NCBI RefSeq assembly: GCF_900129725.1
Contig: NZ_FQWQ01000003.1
Location: forward strand, 716,686 to 780,685
Length of the DNA: 64,000 nucleotides
From: Chryseolinea serpens
GTDB lineage: Bacteria > Bacteroidota > Bacteroidia > Cytophagales > Cyclobacteriaceae
Reading direction: 5' to 3'
The notes under the pieces: model-generated
Seen by the model: only the letters and a program-made list of their open reading frames with translations
The model's database searches: none
What the model was told of the DNA's origin: nothing
Translations under genes and position numbers: made by a program
Shown: piece by piece, positions 32,949 through 42,676 of the stretch
Numbering within the stretch: the stretch's first letter is position 1
Layout of the letters: each line of letters opens with the position of its first letter

Positions 32949-34250
32949 GTGCAAAACCTGTCCAAACCCGAAGGCAACTACCGCTGGACCATCTGCGCCC
33001 TGGTGTTCTTTGCCACGACGGTGAACTATCTCGATCGTTCGGTGATCAGCCTCATGAAAACCGAACTGTCATCGGAGTTTCATTGGAACGACGGCGATTA
33101 TACCAACACCGAGATCGCTTTCAAATTGATGTATGCGTTAGGCATGCTGGGCGCGGGGAGGTTGATGGACAAACTGGGAACGAAACTGGGTTATCTCCTG
33201 GCTACCGGCTTGTGGAGTTTGGCGGCTATTGGCCACGCGTTCGCTGGCAGCACGTTGGGATTTGTTTTAGCGCGCGGCGCCCTGGGCGCTACGGAATCTG
33301 GAAATTTTCCTGCGGCCATCAAAACCACGGCAGAATGGTTCCCGAAAAAAGAACGCGCATTGGCCACGGGCATCTTCAATTCCGGGACCAATATCGGTGC
33401 CATTATTGCGCCCCTCAGTGTTCCTTTTATTATTGAAGAATGGGGATGGCAGTGGGCCTTTATCATCACGGGCTCGTTTGGTTTCATCTGGCTGGTGTTG
33501 TGGATCGTTGTCTACGACGTGCCGTCGAAACATAAAAAACTCTCCAAGGAAGAATTCGAATACATTCACAGCGATGTAGAGGACAATGCAGCGTCGTCGA
33601 CCGAAAAAGTTTCCTGGTTCAGGTTGCTCGGGTTTCGCCAGACGTGGGCTTTCGTGTTGGGGAAATTTCTGACCGATCCCATCTGGTGGTTCTATCTTTT
33701 CTGGCTCCCCGATTTTCTCACCAGCGAGTATGGATTGAAGGGGACCCAATTGTCGTTGCCGGTGGCCATGGTGTATGTGATCTCTACGTTCGGCAGCGTC
33801 TGGGGAGGCTGGCTTCCGCTCAACTTCATCCAAAAAGGGTGGCCGGCGTTCAAAGCGCGGAAGACGTCGATGCTCATCTATGCTTTCCTGGTCATTCCCA
33901 TCGTGTTTGCACAGATTGCCGGACAGGTCAATATGTGGCTGGCGGTGATCGTGATCGGCATTGCAACCTCCGCGCACCAGGCGTGGAGCGCCAATATTTT
34001 TACAACGGTGTCGGACATGTTCCCCAAAAAGGCGGTAGGCTCGGTTACCGGCATCGGTGGTATGTTTGGCGGTCTGGGTGGAATTGCCTTCAGCCTTTTT
34101 GTACAGAAAGATTTATTCGTGCATTATAGAGCGATCGGCAACATCGAAGCGGCCTACTATATTATGTTTATCATCTGCGGGTCGGCCTACCTGCTGGCCT
34201 GGGCCATCATGCATTTCCTGGTGCCGAAAATGCGGCGTGTAGAAATATGA
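32949..34250 (+). CDS. Hexuronate:H+ symporter-like MFS transporter (ExuT family)
   Basis: The 433-residue protein has 12 hydrophobic segments. It has the anion:cation symporter/ExuT signature near the N-terminus (FFATTVNYLDRSVIS), and GALGATESGNFPAAIKTTAEWFPKKERALATGIFNSG, the typical MFS motif of hexuronate transporters written here only as family blocks GATESGNFPAA and FPKKERALATGIF. The start is GTG at 32949, 24 bases after eda. Substrate is probably glucuronate or galacturonate, by family and operon context. A terminator follows, closing the uronate operon. Confidence 0.9.
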   Translation: MQNLSKPEGNYRWTICALVFFATTVNYLDRSVISLMKTELSSEFHWNDGDYTNTEIAFKLMYALGMLGAGRLMDKLGTKLGYLLATGLWSLAAIGHAFAGSTLGFVLARGALGATESGNFPAAIKTTAEWFPKKERALATGIFNSGTNIGAIIAPLSVPFIIEEWGWQWAFIITGSFGFIWLVLWIVVYDVPSKHKKLSKEEFEYIHSDVEDNAASSTEKVSWFRLLGFRQTWAFVLGKFLTDPIWWFYLFWLPDFLTSEYGLKGTQLSLPVAMVYVISTFGSVWGGWLPLNFIQKGWPAFKARKTSMLIYAFLVIPIVFAQIAGQVNMWLAVIVIGIATSAHQAWSANIFTTVSDMFPKKAVGSVTGIGGMFGGLGGIAFSLFVQKDLFVHYRAIGNIEAAYYIMFIICGSAYLLAWAIMHFLVPKMRRVEI

Positions 34251-34274
34251 GGCGCGTTCGGTAAACGCGTTGAA

Positions 34275-34314
34275 AGGGCTGTCACGAAAAAGAGGTGACA
34301 GCCTTTTTTATTTT
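34275..34314 (+). terminator. Intrinsic terminator after the uronate operon
   Basis: GGCTGTCAC (34277-34285) pairs with GTGACAGCC (34295-34303) and is followed by TTTTTTATTTT. Its stem core is shared with terminators at 2333, 58620 and 59334. Confidence 0.88.
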
Positions 34315-34455
34315 CATTCGAACGCTACTTTGAATTTGGGTTATGGGTTGACCGGAGGGATGTTGCATTTGCGGATAAAATCGTTGCGAGATCATCCAAA
34401 GCCAGCTTTTATTGGCCATCCCAACATCACGCGATAGCCCTCGGGAAACAAGCGC

Positions 34456-37400
34456 GTGATTATCCGAAAGATTTTTCCTACTTTTCTTCCACCTGTGAAG
34501 AAGAGACTACACCTGTTCCTGATCCTGTCGATCCTCGTATGCGATTTTGAGGAGATTTGTGCGCAAACAGAGCAATACAAGTTTTCGCACGTCAATGTGA
34601 ACCAGGGCTTATCCCACAACCAGATCAAATGCTTTCTCAAAGACAGCCGCGGTTTTGTTTGGTTTGGGACCCTTTCAGGTTTGAACCGCTACGACGGCTA
34701 TACCATCAAAGTCTTTCGCAACACGGCCGGCGACACCACCTCCATCCGCAACAGCGACATCAACAAAATGTTCGAGGATCCCGATGGCCGGATCTGGATC
34801 TCGACCTGGACCGGCATCGACGTGTACGACCCGGCAACCGAAACTTTTTATCACGATCCCCGCGTGTATCTCGAACGCTTTGGCATCCCCGCGGGCACGA
34901 TCAACGACATCCGCAAAGACCGCCAGGGGAATTTCTGGTTTGTGCACAACACTTTAGGACTTTTCAAATTCCAGCCGGCCACCCAAACCCTGATGCCGCT
35001 CTTTCACAAAGAAGCCGACACCACTTCGATCGCCACCAATCACATCGTGTCGCTGGCCGACGATGCATATGGAAATCTCTGGCTCGTGCATAAGAATGGC
35101 ATCGTGGAAAAGGCAGATCTAAAGACAGGCGCTGTTACCTGGCGCAGCGCAGCGTTGCGCAACCTGCTGAAAAGTGAGGATCAAAAATATGTGATTACCG
35201 TAGACACCGATGGCGATGCCTGGATTTTTATGTCCGACAGCAACCGGGGAATTTTTCAATTTTCCAACGGAGGGAGAACCTTTGTTCACATCGACGACCG
35301 TTCATCGCCGCTGCGGCTAAAGACCAGCATCGTGCGGGGCATCGTGCAAGACAACAAAGGCGTGATCTGGGTAGCGACGGATCATGGGGGCATCAACCTG
35401 ATCCATAAGAAAGCGCAGCAGGTGACCTATCTCTTCAACGACCCCTCCGACGAAAAGAGCCTGAGCCAGAACAGCATCAACACGATGTACAAGGATTATG
35501 AAGGGATCATCTGGATTGGCACGTTTAAACAGGGCGTGGACTACTACCACGAAAACATTATCCGTTTCAACCTCTACCGCCATGCTCCCGGCACGACGAG
35601 TTTACCCTTTGATGACATCAACGCATTTGTGAGCGATGAGAGAGGCAATTTGTGGATCGGCACCAACGGAGGGGGCCTCATCTTTTTTGATCGTGAAAAA
35701 AACAAGTTCACGCAATACCTTCATAACCCCAGCAACCCGCAAAGCATCAGCAACAATGTGATTGTAAGTCTGCGGATGGGACACGACAAAAAATTATGGA
35801 TCGGCACCTATTTCGGCGGTCTCAATATGTTCGACGGTGTGAAGTTCACCCGCTACCAACATGACCCCGACAATCCGTCGAGCCTTGCCGACGACAATGT
35901 GTGGGAGATCCTGGAAGACCGGCAACATCAGTTGTGGATCGGTACATTGAACCAGGGACTCGAGCGGTTTGATCAACAAACCCCGCAATTCCATCATTAC
36001 CCGATCGGCGAAAATTCCGTTCACTCCACCTACGTCCCGTCGTTGATGGAGGACGTGGAGGGCAATTTATGGGTGGGCACGGGGTATGGGATAGACGTCA
36101 TGGAAAAATCCACCGGCAAAATAGCGCACTATCTCAACGACCCGAAGGATCCCCGCAGCCTGAGCAACAACAGTGTGCTTTTCTTGCTGCAAGACAGCCG
36201 CGGGCTGGTTTGGGCTGGAACACACGGCGGGCTCAATGTTTTCGATGCCCGCACCAAAACGTTCAAGCACTTTACCGAAGAGGACGGCTTGCCCCACAAT
36301 TCCATTCTTACGCTGGTGGAGGACAACCAGCGGAATTTGTGGGTGAGCACACCCCATGGACTTTCCAATGTTATCATAGACTATGATTCGACTACGCATG
36401 CGATTAAAGTTTCCTGCAAGAACTATGATGAATCGGATGGATTGCAAGGCCGGCAATTCAACGACAACGCCGTAGGGGAGACCCCACGGGGCGAACTTGT
36501 TTTCGGGGGATCGAACGGCTTCAATCTTTTCCGGCCGGACGAGATCGGGGTCAATAAAAACATTCCCAAGGTGATCCTCACCGACTTGCAGATCTTCAAC
36601 AAGAGCGTGAAGATCGGGGAGATCCTTCACAAGCAAGTGATCCTGGAGCGTTCCATCGGCGAGACCGAAACGATCACATTGCCCCACAACGACAACGTAT
36701 TCTCCCTCGAATTTGTGGCCCTCAACTATTTTCATCCCCAGAAAAGCCAATACAAATACAAGCTCGAAGGCTTCAGCAAAGACTGGCTCACCACCGACGG
36801 CACACAGCGCAAAGTGACCTACACCAACCTGGATCCGGGCGACTACACGTTTCTGGTGACGGCATCCAACAACGAAGGAGTTTGGAATGAAAAGGCGGCG
36901 CGGCTCAAGATCGTCATCCTGCCGCCGTTCTGGAAAACAAAGACGGCCTTTGTCCTTTATGTGTTTATCATCCTCGGCGCGTTGTTGCTTTCACGACAGC
37001 TCATCCTGGAACGCGAGCGCATGAAATACCGGATCGAAAAAGAACGGCAGGAGGCGCAACAGCTTCATGAGCTGGACATGATGAAGATAAAATTCTTCAC
37101 CAACGTGAGCCACGAATTCCGCACACCGCTCACGCTCATCCTAACCCCGCTCGAGCGCTTGTTGAAGGTTACCAAAGACGACGAACAACGCGGACAATTT
37201 CAACTCATCCATCGCAATGCCCGCCGCCTGCTCAACCTGGTGAATCAGTTGCTCGATTTTCGCCGCATGGAGGTGCAGGAGGTGAAGCTGAACAGTTCCG
37301 AAGGCGACATCGTGGCGTTTGTAAAAGAAGCGACACTTTCGTTTTCCGATCTGTCGGAAAAGAAAAATATCGGGCTTGCCTTTCATACGGCCGTGCCTTC

Positions 37401-38649
37401 CCTGGAGACCGTCTTTGACAAGGACAAGCTGGAGAAGATCCTGTTCAATCTTTTGTCGAACGCGTTCAAATTTACACCCGAGGGTGGCCACGTGGATGTG
37501 GCCATGGCCGTTCGCGTGCAGGATGACGAAAAATGGATGGAAATAAAAGTGAAAGACACCGGCATCGGTGTGCCGGCCGAAAAACACGAAAAAATATTCG
37601 AGCGCTTTTTTCAAAACGATCTGCCCCGCACGATGGTGAACCAGGGGAGCGGCATCGGCCTGTCGATCACCCGGGAATTTGTGAAAGCGCATAACGGATC
37701 CATTACGGTAGAGAGCGCGCCCAACGAGGGAAGCTGTTTTACGGTGAGGATCCCGGTTGTCGAACTATCGACCGAAAGCGTACCGGATCCGTTGCCCCAA
37801 TGGGAAGAGACCAACCTGAACCAAGTGGCGGCGTGGACGACCCACGATAACCAATCATCTCAACTCAAAAAGCCCGTGTTGCTGTTAGTGGAGGACAATG
37901 AGGACTTTCGTTTCTATCTGAAAGACAACTTGAAAGGACAATACCAGATCCTGGAGGCCCGGAACGGCAGCGAAGGCTGGGAGAAAGTTGTGCAGCACCT
38001 TCCCGACCTGGTGGTGAGCGACGTGATGATGCCGGTAATGAACGGGATCGAACTGTGCAAGAAGATCAAAAACGATCCCTCCGTTTCGCACACCCCCGTG
38101 GTGTTGTTGACGGCCCGCACCAACGAAGAACAAAAAATGGAAGGCTTCGAGATTGGCGCCGACGACTATGTGACGAAGCCCTTTAACTTCGAGATCCTGC
38201 AGTCGCGCATCCGCAACCTGATCCATCAGCGCGAAATGTTCCACAAGGAGTTTCGCAAACAGATCGAGGTCAAGGCCACCGACATCAACATCACTTCCCT
38301 GGACGAGAAACTGATCAAGAATGCCATCAAGGCCGTGGAGGATCAGTTGGAGAACGCCGACTTTTCCGTAGAAGACCTGAGCCGCGAGCTTGGGATGAGC
38401 CGGGTGCACCTGTACAAGAAGCTGCTGGCCCTCACCGGGAAAGCTCCGTTGGAGTTTATCCGCACCATTCGCCTGCAACGGTCGGCGCAGCTGCTGGAGA
38501 AAAGTCAGCTCACCATTTCGGAGGTGGCCTATAAAGTGGGTTTCAACAGCCCGAAGTATTTTGCCAAGTATTTCAAGGACGAGTTTGGGATGCTCCCGTC
38601 AGCGTATGTGGCCACAAAAAAGAATGGTCCAGCGCCCGCGGCAGGATAG
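34456..38649 (+). CDS. Hybrid two-component system regulator (HTCS)
   Basis: A 1397-residue one-protein signalling chain that senses glycan fragments in the periplasm and activates its PUL. Order: signal/anchor (about 15-37); two seven-bladed Reg_prop propellers (about 40-745, repeated GLSHNQIKCFLKDSRGFVWFGT-like blades such as DSRGFVWFGT and DGRIWIST); Y_Y_Y domain (about 763-825); membrane helix (about 830-851); HisKA with H886 (NVSHEFRTPL); HATPase (NLLSNAFKF, DTGIGVP, GSGIGLSI); receiver domain with D1189 (VVSDVMMPVMNG); and AraC HTH (about 1290-1392, VAYKVGFNSPKYFAKYFK). All phosphorelay residues are present. It precedes and probably controls the SusCD genes. Confidence 0.97.
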   Translation: MIIRKIFPTFLPPVKKRLHLFLILSILVCDFEEICAQTEQYKFSHVNVNQGLSHNQIKCFLKDSRGFVWFGTLSGLNRYDGYTIKVFRNTAGDTTSIRNSDINKMFEDPDGRIWISTWTGIDVYDPATETFYHDPRVYLERFGIPAGTINDIRKDRQGNFWFVHNTLGLFKFQPATQTLMPLFHKEADTTSIATNHIVSLADDAYGNLWLVHKNGIVEKADLKTGAVTWRSAALRNLLKSEDQKYVITVDTDGDAWIFMSDSNRGIFQFSNGGRTFVHIDDRSSPLRLKTSIVRGIVQDNKGVIWVATDHGGINLIHKKAQQVTYLFNDPSDEKSLSQNSINTMYKDYEGIIWIGTFKQGVDYYHENIIRFNLYRHAPGTTSLPFDDINAFVSDERGNLWIGTNGGGLIFFDREKNKFTQYLHNPSNPQSISNNVIVSLRMGHDKKLWIGTYFGGLNMFDGVKFTRYQHDPDNPSSLADDNVWEILEDRQHQLWIGTLNQGLERFDQQTPQFHHYPIGENSVHSTYVPSLMEDVEGNLWVGTGYGIDVMEKSTGKIAHYLNDPKDPRSLSNNSVLFLLQDSRGLVWAGTHGGLNVFDARTKTFKHFTEEDGLPHNSILTLVEDNQRNLWVSTPHGLSNVIIDYDSTTHAIKVSCKNYDESDGLQGRQFNDNAVGETPRGELVFGGSNGFNLFRPDEIGVNKNIPKVILTDLQIFNKSVKIGEILHKQVILERSIGETETITLPHNDNVFSLEFVALNYFHPQKSQYKYKLEGFSKDWLTTDGTQRKVTYTNLDPGDYTFLVTASNNEGVWNEKAARLKIVILPPFWKTKTAFVLYVFIILGALLLSRQLILERERMKYRIEKERQEAQQLHELDMMKIKFFTNVSHEFRTPLTLILTPLERLLKVTKDDEQRGQFQLIHRNARRLLNLVNQLLDFRRMEVQEVKLNSSEGDIVAFVKEATLSFSDLSEKKNIGLAFHTAVPSLETVFDKDKLEKILFNLLSNAFKFTPEGGHVDVAMAVRVQDDEKWMEIKVKDTGIGVPAEKHEKIFERFFQNDLPRTMVNQGSGIGLSITREFVKAHNGSITVESAPNEGSCFTVRIPVVELSTESVPDPLPQWEETNLNQVAAWTTHDNQSSQLKKPVLLLVEDNEDFRFYLKDNLKGQYQILEARNGSEGWEKVVQHLPDLVVSDVMMPVMNGIELCKKIKNDPSVSHTPVVLLTARTNEEQKMEGFEIGADDYVTKPFNFEILQSRIRNLIHQREMFHKEFRKQIEVKATDINITSLDEKLIKNAIKAVEDQLENADFSVEDLSRELGMSRVHLYKKLLALTGKAPLEFIRTIRLQRSAQLLEKSQLTISEVAYKVGFNSPKYFAKYFKDEFGMLPSAYVATKKNGPAPAAG

Positions 38650-38798
38650 ACTTAACATTTGCAACCCTACGGGTTAACGTTCTGTGCTGTGAAATTCTGG
38701 ATCACGCAACATTTCAAACCCATATTGTTACGATTTGACAACCGTGCGGGGCTTGGCCAGCGTGTAGCTTTGAAGAAAATTACACCGCAGCTACCATC

Positions 38799-38906
38799 AT
38801 GCCGGCCGACCGTCACAAGAAGAAACTTTCCCGCTTCATGCTCGTCCTCGAGATTATTCTCTATATATTTATTGCTTCCGCCATGGCCTATGCGATCGTA
38901 AACTAG
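38799..38906 (+). CDS. Possible 35-residue single-span membrane peptide
   Basis: In the 276-base gap after the HTCS gene, an ATG at 38799 opens a frame encoding MPADRHKKKLSRFMLVLEII and 15 more residues. A strongly basic start is followed by one hydrophobic segment of about 21 residues. The topology is credible for a small inner-membrane peptide. There is no ribosome-binding site to confirm it and I know no homologue. Confidence 0.4.
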   Translation: MPADRHKKKLSRFMLVLEIILYIFIASAMAYAIVN

Positions 38907-38925
38907 TGGCCAGGCGTACCGCTTC

Positions 38926-41900
38926 ATGACCAGCATGCGTATCCCCATCGTCCTTGCCGCGGCCCTCTTTGGTTTGCTTTCCTGCAGCAAGCCTGCATCC
39001 GAAACCCCAAGTCCCCTTTTTCAGAAGCTGGAGCCCGGACAAACCGGTGTGTCATTCGCCAACCTCAACCATGAAGACCAGGGGCAGCACATTCTCGCTT
39101 ACGAGTACTTTTACAACGGCGGCGGCGTAGCGGCAGGTGATATCAACAACGATGGCTATGTCGACCTGTATTTCTCATCCAATCAAGGCGAGAACAAACT
39201 CTACCTCAACAAAGGGAACTTCACGTTCGAAGACATTACCGAGAAAGCCGGCGTGGGAGCCAAAAGCGGCTGGAAGACCGGCGTGGCCATGGTGGACATC
39301 AACGCCGACGGATACCTGGATATTTACGTATGCCGATCCGGCCCGCAACACGAAATGCTCCGGCAAAATGCACTGTACATCAATAACCAGAACCTCACCT
39401 TTACCAACAAGGCCAAAGACTTCGGGTTAGACGATAATTCCTATTCTACCCAGGCCGCCTTCCTGGACTATGATCGCGATGGTGACCTCGACATGTTTCT
39501 CCTCAATCACTCGCGCCTCACCATCTCCAATTCATACGACATCACGCAGCGCTACAAGACGACACGCGTGCCCTATGTGGGGAACAAGCTATTCCGGAAC
39601 GACAACCAAAAGTTTGTCGACGTGAGCGATGCCATGGGGATTTATGGTCCGGCTTCCAACTATGGACTGGGCATGGCGTATGGGGACCTGAACGCCGATG
39701 GCTGGCCCGATCTCTACACGTCCAACGACTACACCGAAAAGGACAACGTGCTTCTGAACGACCGCGGACGGTTCTTCAACGAAGTCAGCGACAGCCTGCT
39801 CACCCACATGTCGCAATTCTCCATGGGTGTGGACATGGCCGACGTGAACAACGACGGTCGCCTCGACCTGGTCACGCTGGACATGCTTCCCGACAACAAT
39901 CAACGTCAAAAAGAATTCTTTTGGCCCGATCGCTACGATGTATATGCCGCCATGGTGAAGAGCGGACGGCACCACCAGTACATGCGCAACATGCTGCACC
40001 TCAACAACGGTGACGGTACGTTTTCCGAGATCGGGCAACTGGCCGGCATCTCCAACACCGACTGGAGTTGGTCGGCCCTCATCGCCGACTATGACAACGA
40101 CGGGTGGCAGGATCTGTTTGTGTCCAATGGCTTCAAACGCAATTTCACCAGCAACGATTTTCTTCGCTACAAGATCGACCTGGCCCTGAAAGCGCAGAAA
40201 GGCCAACGCGATGCCACCCTGCAGGATGTGCTCAACAAAATGCCTTCCAGCAAGGAGCACAACTACATGTTCCATAACACGAACGGGATCCAATTTGAGG
40301 ATGTCAGCGACACCTGGGGCTTTGCACCAAAAAATCTGACCAATGGGACCGCTTATGCCGATCTCGACAACGACGGCGATTTGGACCTGGTGATGAATAA
40401 CCTCGATGAAACTGCCGGCATCTACCGCAACGACGCGGCCAATAAAAAACAAAATCATTACCTCACCGTACGCTTAAAAGGAAATGACGGCAACACCGCA
40501 GGGTTAGGTGGGACGGTGCACATCAGCGTGGGTGGGCAGTCGATGACACGCTCGTTATGCCCCTACAGAGGTTTTCAATCGTCGATGGAGCCTGCTTTGT
40601 TTTTTGGATTGGGAAAAGAACAGAAAATCGATTGGCTCTGGGTCCAATGGCCGGGTGGTGAATCCCAAATAATAAAGAATGTGGCCGCAGATCAAGTATT
40701 GGTATTGAAGCAAACCGAAGCCATCAACAAAGGCGGAAGATTGAGAAATGCAACGCCACCGTGGTTCGGGAAAGTTGAGCGCGCGCTTCCCTTCCGTCAC
40801 AAAGAAAATGCGTTCATCGATTTTAAAGTGCAACCCCTGCTGCCGCGCATGTATTCAACGGAAGGACCAGCATTGACTTCCGCCGACGTAAACAAAGACG
40901 GCCTGGCCGATGTGTTCATCGGCGGTGCGAAGGGTCAACGCAGTGCGCTTTTTATACAGCACCGCGACGGAACGTTCACAGAGAAAGCACAAGCCTGGAA
41001 GGACGATACCTCTGAAAAAACAGACGCCGTGTTCTTCGACATGGATAAAGATGGCGACCAGGACCTCTATGTGGTGAGCGGCGGATATGAGTACGACACC
41101 CTCGATGTGGCGTTGGCCGATCACTTGTATCGAAACGATGGCAAAGGAAATTTTAGCGCCGTGGCATTGCCGGCGTTGATCAGCAGCGGTTCGTGCGTAC
41201 GACCGGCGGACCTCGACCGCGACGGTGACCTCGACCTGTTTGTGGGTGGAAGAATAATTCCCGGCCGATATCCCGAGGCGCCGCGTAGTTATATATTATT
41301 GAACGACGGCAAAGGGAATTTTACGGAACAGACCCAGGCCATAGCCCCAGAGCTGCTGCGGCCCGGCATGGTAACCGACGCGTTATGGATGCAGATCGAT
41401 CTCGATGAATGGCCCGACTTGATCGTGGTGGGCGAGTGGATGCCGGTGAAAGTATTCCTGAACAAAAAAGGAAAGCTGGAAGACCAATCGAAGGGCTATA
41501 TAGATAAGAACACGGAGGGCTGGTGGAGCTGTATGGTTGCCGAAGACCTCGATGGCGACGGCGACAAAGACCTTGTGGTCGGCAATTTTGGAATGAACAA
41601 CCAATTCAAGGCAACACCCGAAAGACCCGTAACGCTTTTTGCTGCCGATATAGATAACAACGGATCCATCGACCCGTTGATGAGCTATTTTATCGGCGAC
41701 AAGTCCTATCCCATGCCCACGCGCGATGAACTGACCGACCAACTACCTTCCTTCAAGAAAAAATTTCCGGACTATGCGTCTTACACCCAGGCCACGTTGC
41801 AAACCATGCTCACGCCCGAGGACCTAAAGAAGGGGCACATGCTACAGGCCTTCACGTTCCAAACCACCTGGTTTAGAAATGACGGCACGGGCTTTAAGGC

Positions 41901-42276
41901 CTATCCCTTGCCGGTTCAATTGCAGTTCTCGCCGGTGATGGCGTTGTCGGTGTTCGATGTTAACGGCGACGACCATGCCGACATCGTGGCAACGGGCAAC
42001 ATTTCCGCCGCTCGCTCACGCTTCGGTAAGGCTACTGGAAATTTCGGTACGGTGATGTTGGGCGATGGCAAGGGCAAATTCAGGTTGGCTGATCCCCTGA
42101 GTCTCACGACCGGCCTTTCCGTTCGTGGCGACGCTCGTCGCATGATTCTTGTAGATGACAAAACCCTGGTGGTCGGAGTGAACAACGATTTTCCCCAAGT
42201 CTATAAACTCCATTTAGGCACGCAAATCCTCCTGGGTACGGTAGACGCCGACTCATCCCAGACCGACAAGCACTGA
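38926..42276 (+). CDS. FG-GAP/VCBS-repeat lipoprotein with ASPIC/UnbV domain
   Basis: 1116 residues. The signal ends in a lipobox (LAAALFGLLSCSKP), so it is likely an outer-membrane lipoprotein. Many calcium-loop repeats follow (DINNDGYVDLYF, DINADGYLDIYV, DYDRDGDLDMFL, DLDNDGDLDLVM, DLDGDGDKDLVV), expected to form beta-propellers. Between the two propeller halves is an ASPIC/UnbV domain (about 508-598, GLGGTVHISVGG, YRGFQSS, WVQWPGG). Such proteins are common next to SusC/SusD; their molecular role is unknown, glycan binding is a guess. The start at 38926 or the in-frame ATG at 38935 are both possible. Confidence 0.9.
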   Translation: MTSMRIPIVLAAALFGLLSCSKPASETPSPLFQKLEPGQTGVSFANLNHEDQGQHILAYEYFYNGGGVAAGDINNDGYVDLYFSSNQGENKLYLNKGNFTFEDITEKAGVGAKSGWKTGVAMVDINADGYLDIYVCRSGPQHEMLRQNALYINNQNLTFTNKAKDFGLDDNSYSTQAAFLDYDRDGDLDMFLLNHSRLTISNSYDITQRYKTTRVPYVGNKLFRNDNQKFVDVSDAMGIYGPASNYGLGMAYGDLNADGWPDLYTSNDYTEKDNVLLNDRGRFFNEVSDSLLTHMSQFSMGVDMADVNNDGRLDLVTLDMLPDNNQRQKEFFWPDRYDVYAAMVKSGRHHQYMRNMLHLNNGDGTFSEIGQLAGISNTDWSWSALIADYDNDGWQDLFVSNGFKRNFTSNDFLRYKIDLALKAQKGQRDATLQDVLNKMPSSKEHNYMFHNTNGIQFEDVSDTWGFAPKNLTNGTAYADLDNDGDLDLVMNNLDETAGIYRNDAANKKQNHYLTVRLKGNDGNTAGLGGTVHISVGGQSMTRSLCPYRGFQSSMEPALFFGLGKEQKIDWLWVQWPGGESQIIKNVAADQVLVLKQTEAINKGGRLRNATPPWFGKVERALPFRHKENAFIDFKVQPLLPRMYSTEGPALTSADVNKDGLADVFIGGAKGQRSALFIQHRDGTFTEKAQAWKDDTSEKTDAVFFDMDKDGDQDLYVVSGGYEYDTLDVALADHLYRNDGKGNFSAVALPALISSGSCVRPADLDRDGDLDLFVGGRIIPGRYPEAPRSYILLNDGKGNFTEQTQAIAPELLRPGMVTDALWMQIDLDEWPDLIVVGEWMPVKVFLNKKGKLEDQSKGYIDKNTEGWWSCMVAEDLDGDGDKDLVVGNFGMNNQFKATPERPVTLFAADIDNNGSIDPLMSYFIGDKSYPMPTRDELTDQLPSFKKKFPDYASYTQATLQTMLTPEDLKKGHMLQAFTFQTTWFRNDGTGFKAYPLPVQLQFSPVMALSVFDVNGDDHADIVATGNISAARSRFGKATGNFGTVMLGDGKGKFRLADPLSLTTGLSVRGDARRMILVDDKTLVVGVNNDFPQVYKLHLGTQILLGTVDADSSQTDKH

Positions 42277-42676
42277 TTTTAGATAGGCACTGAAAGCAGG
42301 TTTAGGATGACTCCTGAACGCCTTTTTTTCGCCCGCTCCGGGCTTTTCTTCGCGCGGCGTTAACAAATTGCCCTGTCTCCTGAAACATTTCATCCCCCCG
42401 GTTAACGCCACGGGAAGTAATCCGCAACATTTCCATACCCTCCTCCGCGCCTTTCCAGTCCAAATTTGTCATGACGAATTTCAATCGTTTGTGAAATCGA
42501 AAGAAATCCAACGATTGGTCTGCTAAAGAACGGTACCTGGGTTAGGTATGATTCGGGCGTTGCCGGGGAGGCTGGCTGATAGAAACAGCTTCCTTCCGGC
42601 AACCCTCCCGGCAGGCGCGGTTCCGAACGAACGTGGTTTACCCAAACAACTATACTCTATCCACTAAACCAAATCT
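42277..42676. other. 400-bp leader region of the SusCD operon
   Basis: Contains a small GC hairpin with T-run at 42331-42350 (GCCCG/CGGGC then TTTTCTT), a weak terminator for the FG-GAP gene. The remainder presumably holds the susC promoter and a long 5' leader. A longer hairpin lies at 42560-42613. I see no convincing -33/-7 pair and no protein-like frame. Confidence 0.6.
42560..42613 (+). promoter_or_regulatory. Hairpin in the susC 5' leader
   Basis: TGCCGGGGAGG (42560-42570) can pair with CCTCCCGGCA (42604-42613) with one bulged G, enclosing about 33 bases. No T-run follows directly. It lies about 65 bases before the susC ATG and may affect transcript stability or translation. Confidence 0.45.
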